Source of the DNA: Bog-473 sp963754445
GTDB taxonomy: Bacteria > Actinomycetota > Acidimicrobiia > Acidimicrobiales > RAAP-2
Length of the DNA stretch: 64,000 bases
Direction of reading: 5' to 3'
NCBI GenBank assembly: GCA_963754445.1
Contig: CAVWFT010000001.1
Coordinates: 310,001-374,000 of the forward strand
How positions within the stretch are numbered: the first letter of the stretch is position 1; each line of letters starts with the position of its first letter. Positions 34,002 to 43,118 of the stretch are shown piece by piece. The translations under genes were made by a program, and so were the position numbers. The notes beneath the pieces are model-generated. The model searched no databases. It saw only the letters and a program-made list of their open reading frames with translations, and had not been told where the DNA came from.

Positions 34002-35075
34002 TCAGGCGATGCGATGGGTGCGCAGGGCACGGCGCCGAGCTTGGCGTTGACGGGCCAAGTCGATCAACGACTCGATGACATCGCCGAACGATCGACCTTC
34101 GGCTTCCCAGAGCATGGGGAACATGGAGATGGGGGTGAACCCGGGCATGGTGTTGACCTCGTTCACCACGATCTCGCCGTCCCCGAGCAAGAAGACGTCG
34201 ACCCGGGCCAGCCCTTCGACCCGCAGGGCGCGATAGGCGGCTTCGGCCACCCGTTGGGCGTGGGCCAGCTGGTTGGGATCGAGATCGGTGGGCGCGATGG
34301 TCTCGGCCAGTCCGAGGACGTACTTGTCTTCGTAGTCGTAGAAGTCGCGGCTGGCGATGATCTCGCCCGCTCGCGACACCAGCACCTCCTCGTTGCCCAT
34401 GACGGCGAGCTCCAGCTCGCGACCCCGGACGAACTCCTCGAGGATCACGTGGTCGTCGAACTCGAAGGCCGAGGTGACCGCGTCACCGAGCCCCGCCACC
34501 TCGGTCGCCTTGGCCACCCCGATGGAGGAGCCCAGGTTGGCCGGCTTGACGAACAGCGGGAGGCCGAGGGCGGCCACGGCTTCGTGCATGGCGTCGGGCG
34601 ACCAGGCAGACCGGTGCACGACGCGCCAGGCCGCAACGGGGATGCCGCGGTCGTGGAGGACCGATTTGGCGACCCCCTTGTCCATGCAGACGGCCGAAGA
34701 CAGGACGCCGGCCCCGACATAGGGGAGACCGAGCGCCTCGAGATGACCTTGGATCACCCCGTCCTCGCCGAACGGCCCGTGCAGGACGGGAAAGACGACC
34801 GCGTTCGGTGGCAGATCGTCACTCAGGTGGGCGAGTTCTGCGTCGGGGTACTTCTGCACCAGCTCGTCGGGCGACTCGAGCGCGTCGCCAGCCTCGATGT
34901 CGACCAGCTCGGACTGCGCGTCGACCCAGCGCGTGTCGTGGGTCAGACCGATGAGGCGCACGGTCCAGGAGCGATCGAGTGCGGTCTGGACGATCCGTCG
35001 GGCCGAGATGCACGAAATCTCGTGCTCGGCAGACGGACCTCCGTAGATGACCGCCAACGTCCCGGTTTCGCGCAT
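34002..35075 (-). CDS. ddl: D-alanine--D-alanine ligase
   Basis: 357 residues. YGGPSAEHEISCISA, FPVLHGPFGEDGVIQG, YVGAGVLSSAVCMDKG, KPANLGSSIGVAKA and EVNTMPGFTPISMFP are the ordered ATP-grasp Ddl motifs. It makes the D-Ala-D-Ala dipeptide that MurF adds to UDP-MurNAc-tripeptide. The phenylalanine/tyrosine region near ASRDFYDYEDKY gives no sign of D-lactate specificity. It is divergent from murF with a 35-base intergenic gap, a natural pair. Confidence 0.96.
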   Translation of the reverse strand: MRETGTLAVIYGGPSAEHEISCISARRIVQTALDRSWTVRLIGLTHDTRWVDAQSELVDIEAGDALESPDELVQKYPDAELAHLSDDLPPNAVVFPVLHGPFGEDGVIQGHLEALGLPYVGAGVLSSAVCMDKGVAKSVLHDRGIPVAAWRVVHRSAWSPDAMHEAVAALGLPLFVKPANLGSSIGVAKATEVAGLGDAVTSAFEFDDHVILEEFVRGRELELAVMGNEEVLVSRAGEIIASRDFYDYEDKYVLGLAETIAPTDLDPNQLAHAQRVAEAAYRALRVEGLARVDVFLLGDGEIVVNEVNTMPGFTPISMFPMLWEAEGRSFGDVIESLIDLARQRQARRRALRTHRIA

Positions 35076-35085
35076 CGGACGAGGC

Positions 35086-35093
35086 TATACAAT
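35086..35093 (+). promoter_or_regulatory. Possible -10 element of murF
   Basis: TATACAAT lies 18 bases before the murF GTG in the 35-base ddl-murF gap. No clear -35 box at the right distance is seen, so it is only a candidate extended -10 or leader promoter. Confidence 0.35.
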
Positions 35094-35110
35094 CGGCACC
35101 GAGGACATGC

Positions 35111-36445
35111 GTGCGCTTTTCGACGGCTGAACTCGCAACCCATCTGGGCGGAGCCCTCGTCGGGCCCGATGTCACGGTCGTCGGGGCGAGCATCGACTCG
35201 AGGACCATCGAGGCGGCCCAGCTCTTCGTGCCGATCGTCGCCGAGCGCGACGGCCACGCCTTCATTGCGACGGCGGTCGATGCCGGTGCAGCCGCCTACC
35301 TGACCGCCCGCGCCCCCGTCGGTGGCACGGCGATCGTGGTCGACGACACGGCGCAGGCGCTGTTGCAGCTCGGCCTGCTGGCCCGGGGCCGCGTGGTCGA
35401 GGGCGCGATCGGGATCACCGGGTCGGTCGGCAAGACCACGACCAAGGACCTGTTGCGCGGCGCCATGTCCTCCACGTTCTCCGTCGCGGCGAGCGAGCGC
35501 TCGTTCAACAATGAGCTCGGGCTACCTCTGACGCTGCTCAACGCGCCCGACGATGCGCAATGGGCCGTACTCGAGATGGGCGCCCGTGGGGCGGGGCACA
35601 TCAGTCGCTTGGCCCAGGTGGGCCGGCCCACCGTCGGCATCGTGACCAGCGTGGCCATGGCGCACGTCGAGTTCTTCGGCGATCTCGACGGCGTGGCGCG
35701 GGCGAAGGCGGAGCTCGTCGAGGCGTTGCCTGCGTCCGGCGTGGCGGTGCTGAACCTCGACGATGCGCGGGTCGCCGACATGGCCACGAAGAGTGCCTGC
35801 CCCGTGTTGGGCTACGGGGTCGATCCCCGTGCTGAGGTACGCGCGGCGGAGCTGGTGGTCGACGACTCGTTGCGGCCGCGCTTCCGTCTGCTCACCCCCT
35901 GGGGCGACGGTGAGGTACGACTCAGCGTGCGTGGGCTGCAGCAGGTGCCCAACGCACTGGCGGCGGCGGCGGCGGCGCTGTGGTGCGGCGTCCCGTTCGA
36001 CGCCACGGTGTCGTCACTCTCCGCCGCCACTGGGTCGCCCTTCCGGATGGAGGTCCACCACATACCCGACGGCCCGCTCCTGGTGGCCGACTGCTACAAC
36101 GCGAATCCCGCCTCCACCGAGGCGGCGCTGCGGTCGCTCGCCGCTGCGCCCGCCGCTCGGCGGCTGGCCCTGCTCGGGCTGATGGCCGAGCTCGGGGCCG
36201 CCACGGAGAAGGAACATGCCCGGATGGCGGGATTGGCCGAGGAGTTGGGGATCGAGGTCGTCGGATACGGCACCGGCCTCTACGGCCCCGCCCGGGTCGA
36301 CGATGCCGCGTCGGCCGTGGCCCTCTTGGCCCAACTCGGTGGGGGAGACGCCCTTCTGGTCAAGGGAAGCCGGGTGAACCGGCTCGAGGACGTGGTCCTC
36401 GCCTACGCCTCGGCGCGCCATCATTCGCTGGCCACCGGCGCGTAG
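35111..36445 (+). CDS. murF: UDP-N-acetylmuramoyl-tripeptide--D-alanyl-D-alanine ligase
   Basis: 444 residues. The ATP P-loop is GITGSVGKTTTKDLL. The motifs SFNNELGLPLTLL, LEMGARGAGHISRLAQVGRP, DCYNANPASTEAAL and LVKGSRVNRLEDVV are all in the usual MurF order. It adds D-Ala-D-Ala to the cytoplasmic peptidoglycan precursor. GTG 35111 has GAGGA 5 bases upstream. The 3' end overlaps by 25 bases the convergent LysM-SARP gene. Confidence 0.96.
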   Translation: MRFSTAELATHLGGALVGPDVTVVGASIDSRTIEAAQLFVPIVAERDGHAFIATAVDAGAAAYLTARAPVGGTAIVVDDTAQALLQLGLLARGRVVEGAIGITGSVGKTTTKDLLRGAMSSTFSVAASERSFNNELGLPLTLLNAPDDAQWAVLEMGARGAGHISRLAQVGRPTVGIVTSVAMAHVEFFGDLDGVARAKAELVEALPASGVAVLNLDDARVADMATKSACPVLGYGVDPRAEVRAAELVVDDSLRPRFRLLTPWGDGEVRLSVRGLQQVPNALAAAAAALWCGVPFDATVSSLSAATGSPFRMEVHHIPDGPLLVADCYNANPASTEAALRSLAAAPAARRLALLGLMAELGAATEKEHARMAGLAEELGIEVVGYGTGLYGPARVDDAASAVALLAQLGGGDALLVKGSRVNRLEDVVLAYASARHHSLATGA

Positions 36446-38838
36446 TCGGCCCGTCGGGGCACCGGACCTCCCGGGCGCTCGAGCATGCGGCGACTCAACA
36501 CACCGAAGAGCTCCTCGGTGCGCGCGGACGGCGAGCTTCCCGGATCGAGCGCATCTGCCAGGCGCAGGCAGTCACGCCATTCCAGGCGCAGGCGATCGGC
36601 GTCGCCCTCCGCCGCCGCGACCTCCATGGCTGCTCGCGAGAGGGCTTCGCTGAAGGGCTCGACGGCCCGCGCCCGGTCCAGCCCCCATCGGGCCAGCTCG
36701 TAGCGTGGGATCCCGACGGCCAGGCGGGCCAGTGCGCAGGCCGCTTCGACCAGCACGGCACCGATCCGTCCGGCGTGGCCCTCGGTCTCCCACCAGGTGA
36801 ATCCGGCGAGCGCGTTGGCCAACGGCTCACCCTCGACCAGATCGAGCGCAGCGCGATAGCACGCCATCGCCACATCGGGATCATCGTGCGCCTTGCCCTG
36901 CCGGACGAGGGCGACGGCCCGCTGCACGTCGACCGTCACCGCACTCGTCAACTGGTAGAGGCCGTTGCGGCTGCCGGCCGGGAACAAGAGCTCACCCTCG
37001 GGGCCCGACCCGAGGGCGCGCCGGGCCGCGTGGGCGACGTTGAAGAGCGTCTTCGAGGCGGCGTCCGCATCGCTGGAACCGAGGACGCGCGTGCGCAATC
37101 GGTCGCTGGTGATCTCGTTCGGGGCATGCAGGGCCAGATAGGCCACGAGCTCGACAGCCCGCCGGGCCCGGTTGGGTGGCAGCTCCTCGCGCAGACCGTC
37201 GAGGCGGGGCGTCGGGGTGAGCAGACGCACGTCCACCTGACCGGGCGCCAGTGCCCCGACCTCGTCGACGGTCCACGGGTCGTCCGCCGGACCGTGCCGG
37301 TCGGGGACGGTCTCCGACCGCGGTGCGCAGAGCTCGGCGATGTCCCGGGCGGCCTCGTCCGAGAGCAGCTGAGGGCGCAGGACCCGACCGGTCGGGTGGA
37401 GCGAGGCACCGTGGCTGTCGACGAGAATGCTCAGATCCGTGGCCGCCGCGGGATTCATGGTCACGACGGCGGTGCGGGCAGCCACCTCGGGGTCCAACCC
37501 GTCTGGCTGTCCGACGAAGACGGTGGACCCGGCGTTCCACGGATCGCGCAGGCGAGGGTCCGACGGATCGTCGGTGACCACGACGGTTTCGGCCCAGGCC
37601 CAGGCCTGCAGGGCCACCCGGGCGGCGCGGACGAACGCGGGCGCGGCATCGCCGAGGACAGGGAGCACGTCACCGGCCGCCAGGCCGACGATCCATGTCC
37701 CCGCGCCGTCATCACCAACGGGTAGCGCCAGAGGCAGGGCGGGATCGGACGGCACGTCCTCGCCCTCCAGCGTGGCGTGATCGGCCCGCCACGATCTCCC
37801 ACCGTCGAGGGCCCGGAAGCCCGGTGGCGCGTCGGGGATGCTGCAGTCCAGGTGGAACGTGACACCGCTGGGGTCGACGTGCGCGAGCCGCAGCCGCGGC
37901 CTGGCCAGCGCCCGGTCCTGCAGCGCGCGGCCGAGCAGGCGATTGGCCTGTTCGAAGGAGTGGAGTGCCGGCACCCCGTCGAACCGATACAGCAGCGTCG
38001 CCGTGTCGATTGCTCGCTCGCCGAGACCCAGGCCGGCGAATGGATCCTCCAGCGCCGGAGCGCGGAGCCGTCGCCGGGACCGCCGGGCCAGGGCGGCGCA
38101 GGTCAGCGAACCCAGACTGAGGGCGACCAGCTCGGGCAGGTGGTTCGGACCGTCGTGGACGGCGGGTCTCTGCTCGACCGCGCGGCGTCGCTCCGCGTGG
38201 CGAGGCAGGTGAAGGTGCCAACCGACCCGGATGTGGTCGGGATCGACGAATCGCTCGGACGACGACACGGTGAGCCCGAGGTTCAAGGCGGCGATCGTCG
38301 TCCATTCGGCCTCGTCGTCGAGCCAGAGCCTGGCCAGGCTGGCCAGGGAGTCACCCGCCCGCACGACAAGGAGCGGGCTGGTCGGGTGCGTGATCGACGT
38401 CCCAGACTGCCGGGGCACGGGTCGCGCGTGGACCACCGCGTGTTGGGGTGTTCCCGTGGCACCCGCGCCGGTCGCCAGGCCGACGGGCGCGCCGACCGAT
38501 GTCATGGCGAGCACACCGACGGCGATCCGGCCGGCGACCCGGTCCAGCATCGAGCCGCCGTGAACCGGAGCGACCTGACCCCGGCGGACGGAGACGGACA
38601 CCGAGCGGAGCAGCTGCACGCAGCACAGGGCCCAGGCCAGCCAGGCAACCGCGGTCAGGACCACGAGTGCCCCGTGAGGCCAGGCCGACCAGGTTCGCCC
38701 GATTCCGCCGTGCACCGGATTGCCGACGACGAAGAGGAGCACTGCGGGTACCGCCGTGAAAGCCAGCAGGGCGGCGGCGGCGGCACCGGCCACGTCCGCC
38801 AGCCGCCGCAGGCCGGACGGCAAGGCTCGCTCAGCCAT
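36421..38838 (-). CDS. Membrane protein with extracytoplasmic LysM domain and cytoplasmic SARP-type winged helix / BTAD regulator
   Basis: 805 residues. Hydrophobic helices lie near residues 17-39, 55-78 and 102-122. A LysM domain follows at about 157-212 (LLVVRAGDSLASLARLW ... VDPDHIRVGWHLHLP), then a fourth helix at about 235-251 and Arg-rich ARRSRRRLR. By the positive-inside rule the LysM domain is outside, and the remaining 550 residues are inside. The C-terminus contains an OmpR/SARP-type winged helix (RARRAVELVAYLALHAPNEITSDRLRTRVLG, about 560-645) and a BTAD helical domain (about 650-800). This gives a wall-sensing one-component regulator. Start ATG 38838 overlaps the upstream Thr-rich gene by 8 bases. 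The two domain families are known; the pairing and topology are my inference. Confidence 0.8.
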   Translation of the reverse strand: MAERALPSGLRRLADVAGAAAAALLAFTAVPAVLLFVVGNPVHGGIGRTWSAWPHGALVVLTAVAWLAWALCCVQLLRSVSVSVRRGQVAPVHGGSMLDRVAGRIAVGVLAMTSVGAPVGLATGAGATGTPQHAVVHARPVPRQSGTSITHPTSPLLVVRAGDSLASLARLWLDDEAEWTTIAALNLGLTVSSSERFVDPDHIRVGWHLHLPRHAERRRAVEQRPAVHDGPNHLPELVALSLGSLTCAALARRSRRRLRAPALEDPFAGLGLGERAIDTATLLYRFDGVPALHSFEQANRLLGRALQDRALARPRLRLAHVDPSGVTFHLDCSIPDAPPGFRALDGGRSWRADHATLEGEDVPSDPALPLALPVGDDGAGTWIVGLAAGDVLPVLGDAAPAFVRAARVALQAWAWAETVVVTDDPSDPRLRDPWNAGSTVFVGQPDGLDPEVAARTAVVTMNPAAATDLSILVDSHGASLHPTGRVLRPQLLSDEAARDIAELCAPRSETVPDRHGPADDPWTVDEVGALAPGQVDVRLLTPTPRLDGLREELPPNRARRAVELVAYLALHAPNEITSDRLRTRVLGSSDADAASKTLFNVAHAARRALGSGPEGELLFPAGSRNGLYQLTSAVTVDVQRAVALVRQGKAHDDPDVAMACYRAALDLVEGEPLANALAGFTWWETEGHAGRIGAVLVEAACALARLAVGIPRYELARWGLDRARAVEPFSEALSRAAMEVAAAEGDADRLRLEWRDCLRLADALDPGSSPSARTEELFGVLSRRMLERPGGPVPRRADYAPVASE

Positions 38839-39541
38839 TCGGACCCCACGAGATGTTGAAGGAGACCGTGCTGGTCTCCGGGGAGGGCTCGCTCACCGTG
38901 GCCTGGCAGGTACCGGCCGCGTCCGGCAGCGAGGCCGCCATGCTCGAGGTCCCGCCCACGGTCTGCGTCTCGTTGGCGCACGAGACGGTCATGCTGAGAT
39001 ACACCTCGGAGGACCAGACGACGGAGACCTGCATCGACCCGTCGCCTGCGAACTGCACCGCGCTCGACGTCTGCGCCGGGGGATCGAGCACGCCTTCGGA
39101 TTGGCTGCGGTCGGCCGGTATCGACCCCACCTGTGCCGTGGTGGTCGTGGTCGTCGTCGAGGGGAGCGTCGTCGTCGTGGGGGCCGCGTTGGGAGCAGCC
39201 GCAGTCGTGCCCGTCGTGCCGACATCGGCGGGTGGTGCCGGTGTGGTGGTGCGTGTCGGGAGGTCCGTCGTCGTGGTGGTTGTCGTTGTCGTCGTCGCCT
39301 GAGTCGGCGGCCGGGATGCATGCACGTTTCCCCCATCTTTCGCCGAGCGAGCAGAGGTATGCCGAAGGGACACCCGTGCCGATCCGCGCTGTGGCGCGCT
39401 GGCCGGGCCCCGACCGTTCGAGGCCTCGACGAGCAGCGCGATCAGGGCCAAGGACACGGCGAGAATCACCCACCAGTTCGGGCGTCCGCGGGCCCAGCGT
39501 GCGCGCAGCGCTTCCGCTGGATGACGTCCGCCGCCTGCCAT
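38831..39541 (-). CDS. Thr-rich membrane-anchored surface protein
   Basis: 236 residues. After about 20 Arg-rich cytoplasmic residues comes one membrane helix (WWVILAVSLALIALLVEA), then a stalk of poly-Thr/Pro/Ala (TTTTTTTTTTDLPTRTTTPAP). The C-terminal beta-rich domain begins near QTSSAVQFAGDGSMQVSVVWS. This is the layout of an exported protein tethered by its N-terminus, with an O-glycosylation-like stalk. It is probably co-transcribed with the LysM-SARP gene, whose start it overlaps by 8 bases, and lies next to the sigma-like gene. ATG 39541 is chosen; GTG 39592 would overlap the upstream gene by 17 bases. Function unknown. Confidence 0.65.
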   Translation of the reverse strand: MAGGGRHPAEALRARWARGRPNWWVILAVSLALIALLVEASNGRGPASAPQRGSARVSLRHTSARSAKDGGNVHASRPPTQATTTTTTTTTTDLPTRTTTPAPPADVGTTGTTAAAPNAAPTTTTLPSTTTTTTTAQVGSIPADRSQSEGVLDPPAQTSSAVQFAGDGSMQVSVVWSSEVYLSMTVSCANETQTVGGTSSMAASLPDAAGTCQATVSEPSPETSTVSFNISWGPNG

Positions 39542-39575
39542 CGCCACACGATACGCATGCGTCTCGAGCGGCGCG

Positions 39576-40358
39576 TCAATCCGCGGAGACACGCAGTCGT
39601 TGGCGCCCCCGATCGCGGCGCTGATAGAGCACGCGGCGCTCGCGACCTGTCGTTCTCGACAGTTCGGCGATGCTGAAACCCATCACTTGCTGCGCGTACA
39701 GGAGGCGAACCTCATCGGGGTTCATTCCTTCTGAGTGCAAGTTGATGAGCATCTTGGCCAACTGATCGAGGTCCGTCTCGGGACGCGCCAGACGATGGTC
39801 GTCCTCGGGATCGAAGCGCTGCGTCGGCGTGGCGGCCGACTTGTTCCGCATCAGTTGGCGGCGAAGACGGCAGCGAATCGCGGAGAGGAGATCGAGTACC
39901 GCGTAGGGGCGGTCCTGTCCGCTCCACTCCTCGATGACCAACCATGCCGTCGAGACGAGGTCACCGAAGAACTCGTCCGGGTCGCGCCACTCGCCGCCGC
40001 GTCCCCACTGCAATTTCGAGGCCACCACGATGAGCCCAGGCAGGAGCGCTTGTACCAGCAGCCGGCTGACGAAGGGATCACGGTCTGCTTCACGGAGGAA
40101 CACCCGAATCACTGCGGCCGCCGCTTCCCGTTCGCGTCGACCCGAGGCGCGGCGCAGGTGTTCGACCAGCTGGTACGGCGTCGGGCACGGACCCGGCGCG
40201 GCCGCGGTCCCCACTAGCCGGCGCAAGGCGGGATCCCGACGAGCCACCCGGCGCAAGGCCTCGACCCCGGCGGATCCTCGGCCGACCGACTGCCATTCGG
40301 CGGTCATCTGGTCGATCAGTTGGGCATGGGACCTGGTGCTGGTGCGAGATGAGGACAT
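39576..40358 (-). CDS. Sigma-factor-like HTH protein
   Basis: 260 residues, cytoplasmic. The first half is helical and Arg-rich (EALRRVARRDPALRRLV). The middle (EFFGDLVSTAWLVIEEW ... LDLLSAIRCRLRRQLMRNKSA) resembles sigma-70 region 2-like helices. The C-terminus (AQQVMGFSIAELSRTTGRERRVLYQRRDRGRQRLRVS) is a helix-turn-helix like region 4. It is first of a three-gene set with the Thr-rich and LysM-SARP proteins, so it may act as their transcription factor. ATG 40358 is used because upstream frames are low-complexity. The sigma assignment is by pattern only. Confidence 0.6.
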   Translation of the reverse strand: MSSSRTSTRSHAQLIDQMTAEWQSVGRGSAGVEALRRVARRDPALRRLVGTAAAPGPCPTPYQLVEHLRRASGRREREAAAAVIRVFLREADRDPFVSRLLVQALLPGLIVVASKLQWGRGGEWRDPDEFFGDLVSTAWLVIEEWSGQDRPYAVLDLLSAIRCRLRRQLMRNKSAATPTQRFDPEDDHRLARPETDLDQLAKMLINLHSEGMNPDEVRLLYAQQVMGFSIAELSRTTGRERRVLYQRRDRGRQRLRVSAD

Positions 40359-40829
40359 GGTCCGCACCGTGACGAGCGTTCCTCCCCCGATGGCTCCCCC
40401 GGCGCGGAGCCGGAACGAATTGGCTGGTCGGAGGGCTCTCGGCGGGGGTCGCCTGTGTAGGGTCCCCAGACGGATCGTCCCCATTGCCCACACCAAGAGG
40501 GACGGTCCCGACGCAGGCACCCGCTGAAAATCATTGACAGACTCACTGCCTCGGCCGTCCGCTCCGCCCGGCTGACGGTCCGCCTGGGAACTGTCCGAGC
40601 TGGGGAGGTGCCGTCGAATGATGCCGAGCGACATCGGGGTGATCGACGTCATGATCGGCCTTCCCCGCGCGCACGTTCAGGTCCAGAGCGAGACCTGGCG
40701 GGTCTGGGCACACGGCGCCGAGAAAATGACCCTGCGGCTGCAACGCTCCGGATCGCCGACACCGCCGTCCGCTCGCGACGAGGTGCTCGGCCTTCCCGAG
40801 GCAAACCCTTCCCACTCGTTTGTGCGACC
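40359..40829. other. 471-base spacer with a possible amidohydrolase N-terminal remnant
   Basis: No full gene is seen. On the plus strand from ATG 40618, PSDIGVIDVMIGLPR looks like the first residues of an amidohydrolase of the 'DIGVIDxMIGFP' type, but within about 20 residues the similarity ends and the frame runs on as unrelated sequence to 40833. It is probably a gene fragment. The rest (40359-40617) probably holds the promoters of the sigma-like gene and the SDR gene. Confidence 0.4.
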
Positions 40830-41672
40830 GTGACGACCCGGCGATTCGAGGGGAGGCGGTGTCTGGTCACCGGTGCCAGCCGAGGCATCGGGGCGGCAGT
40901 GGCCCATCGGCTGGCGGCTGAGGGCGCCGACGTGGCAATCACCGCCCGGACCCGAGCCCACCATCCAACGTTGGCCGGCTCTCTCGACGAGACCGCCTCG
41001 ATCCTCACGGGACTCGGGGCGCAGGTGGCGGTGATCGTGGCCGACCTCGCCGATCCCGACGAGCGGAGTCGCATCGTTCCCGAAGCCGTTGCGTCGCTCG
41101 GGGGGCCGATCGACATCCTGGTCAACAACGCCGCCGCGGCGATCTACCAGCCGTTGGTCGATTTTCCGCTCAAGCGCCGGCACCTGACGTTCGAGCTCAA
41201 CACCCACGCGCCGATGGATCTGGCCCAAGCCGTGTTGCCTTCGATGCTCGAACGTGGCGTGGGCTGGATCGTCAACATCTCGAGCGTGACGGCAAAGCTG
41301 TGGGAACCACCCTTCGTCCTTCGAACCTTGGGCTCGACGACCGGCGTCTACGGGGCGTCGAAAGCGGCATTGAACCGACTCACCAATGCACTGGGCGCGG
41401 AACTCGCCTCGAGCGGGGTTCGCATCAACACGGTCGAGCCGCGCTCGGCGGTCATGAGCGAGGGGGCCCAATTCCTCGTCGCGGCGGCTCTGACGCCCGA
41501 TCAGCTCGAGAGCCTGGAGGGAATGGTGGAGGCGATCGTGGCCCTGTGTGATTGTCCCGCTGAACGCACAGGGCGGCTCCACGTCAGCCTCGAGTTGATC
41601 GAGGAGTTGGGACTCGAGGTCAAAAGCCTCGACGGCGGCGCCTTTGACTCGTCGCCGCCACTCCGCGCCTAG
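40830..41672 (+). CDS. Short-chain dehydrogenase/reductase (SDR)
   Basis: 280 residues, classical SDR. The cofactor motif is CLVTGASRGIGAAVA, with DILVNNAAAA after strand 4. The catalytic Ser is in NISSVTAKLW and the YxxxK motif in VYGASKAALNRL. TARTR after strand 2 suggests NADP(H) preference. Substrate unknown. GTG 40830 puts the Rossmann fold at the N-terminus; the frame to 40608 is low-complexity. It is convergent with the next gene, overlapping by 4 bases. Confidence 0.87.
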   Translation: MTTRRFEGRRCLVTGASRGIGAAVAHRLAAEGADVAITARTRAHHPTLAGSLDETASILTGLGAQVAVIVADLADPDERSRIVPEAVASLGGPIDILVNNAAAAIYQPLVDFPLKRRHLTFELNTHAPMDLAQAVLPSMLERGVGWIVNISSVTAKLWEPPFVLRTLGSTTGVYGASKAALNRLTNALGAELASSGVRINTVEPRSAVMSEGAQFLVAAALTPDQLESLEGMVEAIVALCDCPAERTGRLHVSLELIEELGLEVKSLDGGAFDSSPPLRA

Positions 41673-42448
41673 GCGTTGAGCACGGTGTTGTTCGGTGGCC
41701 GTTCCTTCATCTTCTTCGTGACTGCCTTCGCCAATGACTCGGTCAGAGTGGCCGAAGGGGTCGTCCCGCCCTGGTCGATCAGCAACTCGGCGGTCGACCG
41801 GCCTTCGCGGATCACCATGTCGATGAAGAAGTCATCGGTCGTGCCTTGTTCGCCCGGGAGGGTCACCGGCACCTGGACCTCGACGAATCCTGACTCATCC
41901 CCGTACCGGGGCTCGTGAGAGACGGACGCGATGGGCGTTCCGAGTTTGGCGCCGGTCGGCCAGTCCCCCTTGTCGGCATCCGTGATCGTCGAACCCTGCT
42001 CCTGAAGGAAACACTTCGCGAATTTGGGGTTGCTCAATGGTGGAAAATCCTGCTTCGCTTGGTTCACCGACGTGTAGACGTCGGCGACATCGAGGACGTC
42101 GGTATTCCCGTCCTTGCTGTCGAATTCGGGGCCCGTGGCCTCCGCCGCGACCACGCTGAGTGCGGGCGGTGAGCCGAGGCAGGTCGAGAGGTCCGGGTAT
42201 TGCGTCATCGTCATCATGCTGGCGGCGTTGCCGCTGTTGCTCGTGCCGACCCACGTCTTTCCATAGGTCGTCCAACCGCCCGGCAGGTTGGCGTGGGTCA
42301 ACAGCTGTGCCCTCGCGTAGGGCTTGTTCGAGTTGATGCTGCTCGCCGCGGCAGGACTGGCGAGGGTCCCGGCGAGCATTCCGCCGACGAGAAGCCCCAG
42401 CGAGATCTTTGCGAGAGGCGTACCGAATCGACCTGGACGATCATGCAT
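41669..42448 (-). CDS. Secreted hypothetical protein
   Basis: 259 residues. A typical signal peptide (LAKISLGLLVGGMLAGTLASPAAASS) has a likely cleavage after PAAA. The mature part has SINSNKPYARAQLLTHANLPGGWTTYGKTW and repeated polar segments, with two Cys (STCLGSPP, KCFLQEQGS) that could form a disulphide. No catalytic motif recognised. ATG 42448 has GGAGAGG upstream. It is divergent from the 135-aa gene (240-base gap) and convergent with the SDR gene (4-base overlap). Confidence 0.8.
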   Translation of the reverse strand: MHDRPGRFGTPLAKISLGLLVGGMLAGTLASPAAASSINSNKPYARAQLLTHANLPGGWTTYGKTWVGTSNSGNAASMMTMTQYPDLSTCLGSPPALSVVAAEATGPEFDSKDGNTDVLDVADVYTSVNQAKQDFPPLSNPKFAKCFLQEQGSTITDADKGDWPTGAKLGTPIASVSHEPRYGDESGFVEVQVPVTLPGEQGTTDDFFIDMVIREGRSTAELLIDQGGTTPSATLTESLAKAVTKKMKERPPNNTVLNA

Positions 42449-42688
42449 TCCCGTTTCCTCTCCCTCCGGCCCCCGCGGGTGCCCGCGCCCGGGTCGCGCC
42501 ACCCGGTCGCCGAACGTTGCGACAATGACTCTTTTCATCGGACGGTAACGCCATCGGGTAAAGGATCGGTAGAGACGCGCCGACGGGTACTCCGGGTCTG
42601 GGGCATTCCCCGAGGCGCCGCGGCGCTGAGCACTCGCTGGACCGAATGGGAGCCACTGAGGGCCCATGTCGGCGATAGTGTGCGCCCG

Positions 42689-43096
42689 ATGGACATCGAC
42701 GAGTTCTACGAAGCCGATCCCCGCCGCCGATCCTCGGCCGAGCTCGAACTCGGTGCGGATTGGCTGGACAAGGACGGTGTGCGCCACGAACTCAACTACG
42801 TCGAGGACACCGGGGAGCTCTACGTCTTGCGTGAGCCGGCGCCGCACGTGACCGAGGACCCGTTCGGCGGCATGTGGGTGAAGGCACCACCGGGCTACGA
42901 CCACAAGATGACGGTTCACATCATCGCCAACATCGCCACGAAGGACGAGGTCCACACGATCCTGGCCGGCTGGCAGGATCACATGAACACGGCGGACGGG
43001 CCGCAGTGGTTGGGCGATCGTCTCCGTGAAGCCGGCGTCGCGGTCGGGCCCCCGGAAGACACGATCGCAGACGACGGCCCCGATCTGCGGGCCTGA
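42689..43096 (+). CDS. Hypothetical protein
   Basis: 135 residues, acidic, with MDIDEFYEADPRRRSSAELELGADW at the start and a patterned core (RHELNYVEDTGELYVLREPAPH, DHKMTVHIIANIATKDEVHTIL). It looks like a folded cytoplasmic domain, with no signal or membrane segments. Family not recognised. ATG 42689 is the first Met in frame; codon use is normal. The 240 bases before it also carry the promoter of the divergent secreted-protein gene. Confidence 0.65.
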   Translation: MDIDEFYEADPRRRSSAELELGADWLDKDGVRHELNYVEDTGELYVLREPAPHVTEDPFGGMWVKAPPGYDHKMTVHIIANIATKDEVHTILAGWQDHMNTADGPQWLGDRLREAGVAVGPPEDTIADDGPDLRA

Positions 43097-43118
43097 GGGC
43101 CGAACCGAGAGCGCTGAT

